Positions 13,924-18,415 of a DNA stretch of 18,415 nucleotides are shown here, one piece after another. The notes beneath the pieces were generated by a model. The model searched no databases. It was not told where the DNA came from and saw only the letters and a program-made list of their open reading frames with translations. Position 1 is the stretch's first letter, and each line of letters starts with the position of its first letter. The DNA is taken from the NCBI GenBank assembly GCA_934463165.1, contig CAKSJG010000036.1, positions 1 to 18,415 on the forward strand, read 5' to 3'. The DNA comes from an uncultured Clostridia bacterium. Its GTDB lineage: Bacteria > Bacillota > Clostridia > UMGS1810. Position numbers and translations under genes: made by a program.

Positions 13924-15232
13924 AATCAAAAAAAATCATACCACATATAATCTGCAGTCATGGTCAAAGCAAAGGGGCTTAAATCCCATACCGATTGAAA
14001 AAGCGGAGGGGATTTATATGTGGGATTTTGACGGCAACCGCTATACCGATATGTCGTCGCAGCTTGTAAACCTTAATGTCGGTCACGGCAACAGACAGAT
14101 CATAGACGCAATAAAAGAACAGGCTGAAAAGTATTGTTATATCTCACCGTCATACGGTTCTGAGCCGAGGGGAGAGCTTGCCAAAATGATTATTGAGCGC
14201 ATGCCCGATAACATGGGTAAGGTTTTCTTTACAAACGGCGGCGCCGACGCAAACGAAAATGCCGTTAAAATTGCCCGTATGTATACGGGCAGGCAAAAAA
14301 TCTTTTCGCGCTACAGAAGCTACCACGGCTCAACCTACGGCGCCGGAAACCTCACCGGCGAGCCGAGAAGATATCCCCTGGAGCCGGGCGCGCCGGGATT
14401 CGTAAAGTTTTTTGATCCGTATGTATACCGCGAAAAAATCAGCTTTGAATCGGAAGAAGCCGCAGCGGATTATTACGTTGCAAAGCTTCGCGAGCAGATA
14501 ATATACGAGGGCGCCGACAATGTTGCGGCTATCGTTATGGAAACGATCACGGGTTCAAACGGAGTTATAATTCCGCCGAAGGGATATTTAAACGGCGTCA
14601 GAAAAATCTGCGACGAGTTCGGAATAATGATGATATGCGACGAGGTTATGGCCGGCTTCGGCAGAACGGGCAAGATGTTTGCATTTGAAAACTTCGGCGT
14701 AAAGCCCGATATCGTGTCTTTTGCCAAGGGCGTAACCTGCGGTTATGTTCAGCTCGGCGGCGTGGCTGTCAGCAAAGACATTGCAAAGTTTTTTGACGAT
14801 CATCTCCTCTCATGCGGACTCACCTACAGCGGACATCCGCTTGCATGCGCAGCCGGAGTTGCCTGCCTGAAGTTCTATGACGACGCAAAAATCCTCGATA
14901 ACGTAAACGCGTCGGGCAAGGTTCTCGGCGAGGAGCTTGAGGCGCTTAAATCAAAATACGACATCGTCGGCGACGTAAGATACATCGGTCTGTTTTCGGC
15001 AATTGAGCTTGTCCGCGACAGAAAAACAAAGACTCCGCTTGTCGAATACGGAAAAGACCCTGCCGGAATAATGAAATCAATAATCGGAAAGCTTAAAGAA
15101 AAAGGCTTCATGACATATTCTCACGAAAACATGATCCTCATTTGCCCTCCGCTCATCATAACCCCCGAGCAGGTTAAAGAGGAGATGAAGAAGGTTGACG
15201 AGGTTATTGCGGAAATAAACGGCATATATTAA
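13904..15232 (+). CDS. Class III PLP aminotransferase, probable beta-alanine (omega-amino acid) aminotransferase
   Basis: A 442-residue PLP enzyme of the omega-amino-acid aminotransferase group. Visible features are the glycine-rich phosphate-binding stretch (FFTNGGADANENAVKIAR), Asp246 in CDEVMAGFGRTG that contacts the PLP ring nitrogen, and Lys275 in SFAKGVTCGYVQLGG that forms the Schiff base. In this operon the expected reaction is beta-alanine (or 3-aminoisobutyrate) plus a keto acid to malonate semialdehyde (or methylmalonate semialdehyde) plus an amino acid. Taurine aminotransferases look similar and cannot be excluded by eye. The start is 13904, with GGAGG about 9 nt upstream; an in-frame ATG at 13883 lies further inside the pucR coding region with no ribosome site. 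Confidence 0.88.
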   Translation: MSEKAFEIKKNHTTYNLQSWSKQRGLNPIPIEKAEGIYMWDFDGNRYTDMSSQLVNLNVGHGNRQIIDAIKEQAEKYCYISPSYGSEPRGELAKMIIERMPDNMGKVFFTNGGADANENAVKIARMYTGRQKIFSRYRSYHGSTYGAGNLTGEPRRYPLEPGAPGFVKFFDPYVYREKISFESEEAAADYYVAKLREQIIYEGADNVAAIVMETITGSNGVIIPPKGYLNGVRKICDEFGIMMICDEVMAGFGRTGKMFAFENFGVKPDIVSFAKGVTCGYVQLGGVAVSKDIAKFFDDHLLSCGLTYSGHPLACAAGVACLKFYDDAKILDNVNASGKVLGEELEALKSKYDIVGDVRYIGLFSAIELVRDRKTKTPLVEYGKDPAGIMKSIIGKLKEKGFMTYSHENMILICPPLIITPEQVKEEMKKVDEVIAEINGIY

Positions 15233-15254
15233 ATGCCGCTCAGGAGGTGTAATA

Positions 15255-15650
15255 ATGCCCGAACGTTATAAAAATATAAAATTCGGTTCGCTTGACGAGT
15301 ATATTACTCCCGATAAATTTCGGACGGTAGGCGACGATATGCGCGGCGCCGCTCTCGGAATCAGCGAGTATGCGGTTGAGATACACATGAAGCAAAGCCT
15401 GAAAAGCAGGCTGAGCTTCAAGACGCCGTGGGACGGAATAATATGCGGCTGTGCAAGAGACAAGAGGCTCATAAAGCAAAAGCTTGATTTGAAATCGGAG
15501 ATAAAAACAGCGTATCTGATTGACTGGGACGATAAATATCTGTTTTTGCTTGAGCTTGAAAATCAGCAGGAAATTCCGGTTATGTATGTAAAAAACGACG
15601 ATATTGCAGCGCTTCTTGAAAACTGCATGAGAATACCGGAGCAAAGATAA
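15255..15650 (+). CDS. Unknown 131-residue protein in the pyrimidine operon
   Basis: I do not recognise this protein. It has a strong AGGAGGT site and lies 22 nt after the aminotransferase and 22 nt before the amidohydrolase, so it is a genuine operon member. It has no signal peptide, membrane segment or cysteine motif (only CGC at about 66-68 and a late Cys). The composition is mixed charged and hydrophobic, with alternating patterns suggesting a mostly beta fold (KTAYLIDWDDKYLFLLELEN) and a short C-terminal helix (DDIAALLENCM). A central FKTPWDGI-x(5)-RDKRLIKQK segment is the most motif-like part. A PH-like fold is conceivable but speculative. A role as a small accessory or sensor subunit for a neighbouring enzyme would fit its position. 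Confidence 0.8.
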   Translation: MPERYKNIKFGSLDEYITPDKFRTVGDDMRGAALGISEYAVEIHMKQSLKSRLSFKTPWDGIICGCARDKRLIKQKLDLKSEIKTAYLIDWDDKYLFLLELENQQEIPVMYVKNDDIAALLENCMRIPEQR

Positions 15651-15672
15651 AAGTCAGAAAGGAATGATTAAG

Positions 15673-16935
15673 ATGTATGAATGCAGCAAAGAAAGAATGG
15701 AAGATAAAATAAAAACCTTCAGTAAGTTCGGCGATGCCGGCCACGGGGGTATCACGAGATACTCTCTCTCGCCCGAGGCAATTAAGGCACGTAACGAATT
15801 TATAAAGAGAATGAAAGCAATAGGTGCCGAGATCGAGATTGACGACGTGGCAAATATCTATGCAACTCTTCCCGGAAGCGATCCCGACGCAAAAAGAATT
15901 GTAATGGCTTCTCATGTTGATTCGGTTAAAAACGGCGGCAACTATGACGGAATTCTCGGTGTAATGAGCGCAATGGAGGTTCTGGAAACAGTTTACGAAA
16001 AGAAAATTCCGCATAAGCATCCGCTGACAGCAATGATATGGACAAACGAAGAGGGCTCACTCTATCCGCCGGCCATGATGATATCGGGTGTTGTGTGTTA
16101 TGATTATCTTCCCGCGGATATCCGCCAAAAATTCAAATATGAAGATATGATGGCGTCAAAAAGTATTCTTGACCCGACAAAAACCTTCGGCGAAGCTCTT
16201 GAAAAATCGGGCTTTAAGGGCGATAAAAAGTTCAGGCTTTCTCCCGAAAGATATAAATACATGTTTGAAACTCATATCGAACAGGGTCCTATTCTGGAAG
16301 ATAACGGAAATGACATCGGCGTTGTTGACTGCGTTTTGGGAATGTTCAACTACAGACTCAAATTTTACGGTCAGACAACTCACGCAGGCACATTCCCGAT
16401 GCCGAAACGGCGTGACGCATTTTATGCCGCAGCTCTCGCTCTTGACTATCTCCACACGGAAATCGACAAGCTCGGCATAAAGGATCTGGTATACACAACC
16501 GGTGAGGTTGTTTGTCATCCTTGCGTTCACACCTGTGTTCCCGATTATTTTGACTTTTCGTTTGATTCGCGTCATGAGGATCCCAGTGTTCTTGAAAAGG
16601 TGCTTTCAATCGTAAAAAGCTGTGCGGGCAACAAGTGGGCAGGCTGCACCTGCGAGGTAGAAAAGGCATGGAACCGCGATACCGTATATTGGGATAAAAA
16701 GCTTGTCGGCTATGTAAAAGAAGCGTGCGAGGAAGCCGGAATCAAGCATCAGTACATTCATTCGGGCGCAGGTCATGACGCGCAGTTTGCGTCATATATG
16801 CTGCCGACGACAATGATTTTCGTCCGTTCAAAAGACGGTCTTTCGCACTGCGAGCCCGAGTTTTCAAGCGTTGAACACTGCACAGAGGGCGCAACCGTTA
16901 TGCTGAACGCGGTGCTGAAAGCAGACGGTGAATAA
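15673..16935 (+). CDS. M20-type N-carbamoyl amidohydrolase, probable beta-ureidopropionase
   Basis: A 420-residue zinc-type hydrolase of the allantoate amidohydrolase / N-carbamoyl-L-amino acid hydrolase group. The metal ligands are in place: His81 (ASHVDSV), Asp92 (NYDGILGV), Glu126/127 (TNEEGS), His201 (THIEQGPILE) and His392 (LSHCEPE). The lid-domain substrate motifs GQTTHAGTFPM and SGAGHDAQF are present. In this context it should hydrolyse N-carbamoyl-beta-alanine to beta-alanine, CO2 and ammonia. Allantoate or N-carbamoyl amino acids are alternatives that family membership alone cannot exclude. ATG 15673 is chosen because AAAGGA ends 9 nt before it; the ATG at 15664 abuts that site. The N-terminal region is somewhat divergent from well-known members, but length is normal. 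Confidence 0.88.
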   Translation: MYECSKERMEDKIKTFSKFGDAGHGGITRYSLSPEAIKARNEFIKRMKAIGAEIEIDDVANIYATLPGSDPDAKRIVMASHVDSVKNGGNYDGILGVMSAMEVLETVYEKKIPHKHPLTAMIWTNEEGSLYPPAMMISGVVCYDYLPADIRQKFKYEDMMASKSILDPTKTFGEALEKSGFKGDKKFRLSPERYKYMFETHIEQGPILEDNGNDIGVVDCVLGMFNYRLKFYGQTTHAGTFPMPKRRDAFYAAALALDYLHTEIDKLGIKDLVYTTGEVVCHPCVHTCVPDYFDFSFDSRHEDPSVLEKVLSIVKSCAGNKWAGCTCEVEKAWNRDTVYWDKKLVGYVKEACEEAGIKHQYIHSGAGHDAQFASYMLPTTMIFVRSKDGLSHCEPEFSSVEHCTEGATVMLNAVLKADGE

Positions 16936-16948
16936 AGGAGCGGAATTT

Positions 16949-18100
16949 ATGAGCAAAGAATTTTTAACCCCGAAAAAAATCATAACGGGAAAGGGCGCAA
17001 TCGAAGCTTCAATAAAATATCTTGCCGCAATGGGCAAAAAACCTCTCATAGTAACGGGAAGAACGGTATCGGAGCTTGAAGCTTTCAAGTCGCTTGTATC
17101 CGCTCTTTCAGAAACGGGGCTTGAATGCGTTATATTTAAAGACATCACGGGCGAGCCGACAGACGTTATGATTGAAAAGGGACTTTCGGTATACCGCGAA
17201 AACGAATGCGATTTTCTCATCGGCATGGGCGGCGGCAGTCCGCTTGATTCAATAAAGGCAATTGCCGCTCTGGATGTATGCGGCGGAAAGCTCAGCGACT
17301 ATATGGGAAAAGAAATCAGCGGAAAATTCCCTCCCATGGCGGCAATTCCGACAACGGCGGGCACAGGCTCCGAGGCGACAAAGTTTACGGTTATAACAGA
17401 CGCTGCAACGGATGTAAAAATGCTGCTAAAGGGAGAGGCTCTTCTGCCTGATCTTGCAATTGTCGACCACACAAACACTTTCAGCTCACCGAAGAGTATA
17501 ACCGCCTCAACGGGACTCGACGCACTTACTCATGCCGTTGAGGCTTATACTTCAAAACAGGCTCAGCCGCTTACCGACGCTTTGGCGCTGTCCGCCGCAA
17601 AGAGAATTTTTAAATATCTTCCGATTGCATATGCCGACGGCAATGACGAAACCGCAAGATACGAAATGTCAATTGCCGCGCTTGAAGCGGGGATATGCAT
17701 AAATAATTCATCCGTAACGGTTGTGCACGGTATGAGCCGCCCGATCGGCGCACTGTTTCATGTTCCCCACGGACTCTCCAATGCGATGCTTTTATGCAAG
17801 TGTATGGAATTTGCAAAAGACGGCGCGCTTGAGCGTTTTGCAGAGCTTTCAAGGCATGTCGGCACTGCGGATTCTTCCGACAGCGACGCCGCCGCAGCCG
17901 ATAAGTTCACGGACGGCTTGCTTGAAATCTGCCGGAAGTGCGAGGTTCCGACGGTAACGGAATACGGAATCGACGCCGAAAAATTTAAAGCTTCCATTGT
18001 GAAAATGACGTCGGACGCGCTTGCAAGCGGAAGCCCGGCAAACACGCGCAAAAATGTCGGCGCCGATGATATTTCGGCTATATATCGGGCGCTTGTTTAG
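16949..18100 (+). CDS. Iron-containing alcohol dehydrogenase, probable malonate semialdehyde reductase
   Basis: A 383-residue family III (Fe-dependent) alcohol dehydrogenase. The N-terminal nucleotide-binding domain shows GMGGGSPLDSIKA; the middle has PTTAGTGSEAT. The metal ligands are all present: Asp191 (TGLDALTHAVEAY), His195, His260 (VVHGMSRPIGALFH) and His274 (VPHGLSNA). As the last operon gene it would reduce malonate semialdehyde from the aminotransferase to 3-hydroxypropionate, recycling NAD(P)+ and removing a reactive aldehyde. The substrate is inferred from context only. ATG 16949 has AAAGGAG 8 nt upstream and lies 13 nt after the amidohydrolase; an upstream in-frame ATG at 16928 overlaps that gene. 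An intrinsic terminator follows. Confidence 0.9.
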   Translation: MSKEFLTPKKIITGKGAIEASIKYLAAMGKKPLIVTGRTVSELEAFKSLVSALSETGLECVIFKDITGEPTDVMIEKGLSVYRENECDFLIGMGGGSPLDSIKAIAALDVCGGKLSDYMGKEISGKFPPMAAIPTTAGTGSEATKFTVITDAATDVKMLLKGEALLPDLAIVDHTNTFSSPKSITASTGLDALTHAVEAYTSKQAQPLTDALALSAAKRIFKYLPIAYADGNDETARYEMSIAALEAGICINNSSVTVVHGMSRPIGALFHVPHGLSNAMLLCKCMEFAKDGALERFAELSRHVGTADSSDSDAAAADKFTDGLLEICRKCEVPTVTEYGIDAEKFKASIVKMTSDALASGSPANTRKNVGADDISAIYRALV

Positions 18101-18109
18101 CTTAAAATC

Positions 18110-18153
18110 AAAAAAGACTTCGTGCCTGTGGCATCGAGGTCTTTTTTGTTTTA
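18110..18153 (+). terminator. Intrinsic terminator of the pyrimidine operon
   Basis: AAAAAAGACTTCGTGCC (18110-18126) pairs with GGCATCGAGGTCTTTTTT (18130-18147) across a 3-nt loop, with one bulged A and one wobble pair, followed by a T-rich tail (GTTTT). It lies 10 nt past the stop codon of the alcohol dehydrogenase. Confidence 0.9.
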
Positions 18154-18182
18154 ATCTCGGGCTGTTTATTATTAATTACTGC

Positions 18183-18277
18183 GCAGGGCAGATAGTATCT
18201 GCCCGAAAAGGCAGGCGTAAACAAGCGGGCGGATAATATGTATACTATGTTACTCTTGACATAATATCCGCCCCTAC
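18183..18277 (-). repeat. Pair of GGGCGGAT/GGGCAGAT palindromes
   Basis: GGGCAGAT-AGT-ATCTGCCC (18186-18204) lies next to a larger inverted repeat in which GGGCGGATAATATG (18227-18240) pairs perfectly with 18260-18273 over a 19-nt loop. The latter ends in CCCCTAC, that is GTAGGGG on the minus strand, the same head as the unit at 11184. Confidence 0.65.
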
Positions 18278-18331
18278 GACCACGATACATATGCGTTCCT
18301 TGCATAAAACATACAAATAACACGATTAAAC

Positions 18332-18415
18332 GCAAGACAGAAAGGCGCCCTTGTGTAAAGGGAGCTGTCAGCGCAGCTGACTGAGGGATTGTTAAAATAT
18401 ATTTGCAACTTAGCA
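18332..18415 (-). repeat. 173-nt palindromic element, copy 3 (cut by the window end)
   Basis: In reverse orientation this matches the right half of copies 1 and 2: GCAAGACAGAAAGGCGCC, CTTGTGTAAAGGGAGCTGTC and AGCGCAGCTGACTGAGGG, continuing to the final base. Only about half the element is inside the window. Confidence 0.8.

Noticed and set aside
9088..18100. Hydantoin or allantoin utilisation as the main role
   Set aside because: The dihydropyrimidinase and amidohydrolase families could serve these, but the PreA-type dehydrogenase and the omega-aminotransferase fit pyrimidines better. Kept only as an alternative.
3820..18415. Repeats as a CRISPR array
   Set aside because: Copies are kilobases apart, in both orientations, 27 or 173 nt long, with no regular spacers and no cas genes.

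Overview
The window is bacterial chromosome, most likely from an uncultured gut-type member of the Clostridia (Bacillota). This rests on GGAGG ribosome sites at almost every gene, lipoprotein signals, an S-layer-homology (SLH) protein, clostridial-looking protein families, a tRNA without encoded CCA, and small palindromic repeats of a kind I associate with Oscillospiraceae-like genomes. The genus cannot be set from the sequence alone.

Layout. Bases 1-3300: a tRNA-Gly on the minus strand, then a two-gene plus-strand unit (SLH/phosphate-binding-like lipoprotein, then a NagZ-like family 3 glycosidase lipoprotein) with its own promoter and a hairpin at the end. Bases 3300-4256: about 1 kb of non-coding repeat DNA. 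Bases 4257-5018: a minus-strand iron-sulfur protein. Bases 5019-5332: a divergent control region with a dyad, a perfect-consensus sigma-A promoter and a strong terminator-like hairpin in the leader. Bases 5333-10443: a NitT/TauT-type ABC transporter (ATPase, two permeases, substrate-binding lipoprotein) followed by a dihydropyrimidinase. Bases 10444-11247: a second repeat block. Bases 11248-18100: a tight six-gene operon (PreA-like dihydropyrimidine dehydrogenase, PucR-type regulator, class III aminotransferase, unknown 131-residue protein, M20-type N-carbamoyl amidohydrolase, iron-dependent alcohol dehydrogenase) closed by an intrinsic terminator. The window then runs into another repeat copy.

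Together the genes from 5333 to 18100 make a coherent reductive pyrimidine degradation module: uptake, uracil/thymine reduction, ring opening, release of ammonia and CO2 from the carbamoyl product, transamination of beta-alanine (or 3-aminoisobutyrate), and reduction of the resulting semialdehyde to 3-hydroxypropionate (or 3-hydroxyisobutyrate). The pathway is inferred from family membership and gene order.

The most striking observation is the transporter's substrate-binding protein (7953-9038). It carries an intact signal peptide and lipobox, but the two parts of its NMT1/THI5-like domain are in swapped order: the segment that normally starts the mature protein is at the C-terminus. This looks like a natural circular permutation with its break at the hinge between the two lobes. 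Also notable are a dehydrogenase with a PreT-like iron-sulfur front end but no flavin/NAD(P)H partner in view, and a modular repeat system (27-nt GTAG-headed palindromes in inverted pairs plus a 173-nt palindromic element) in which paired base changes between copies preserve the hairpins.
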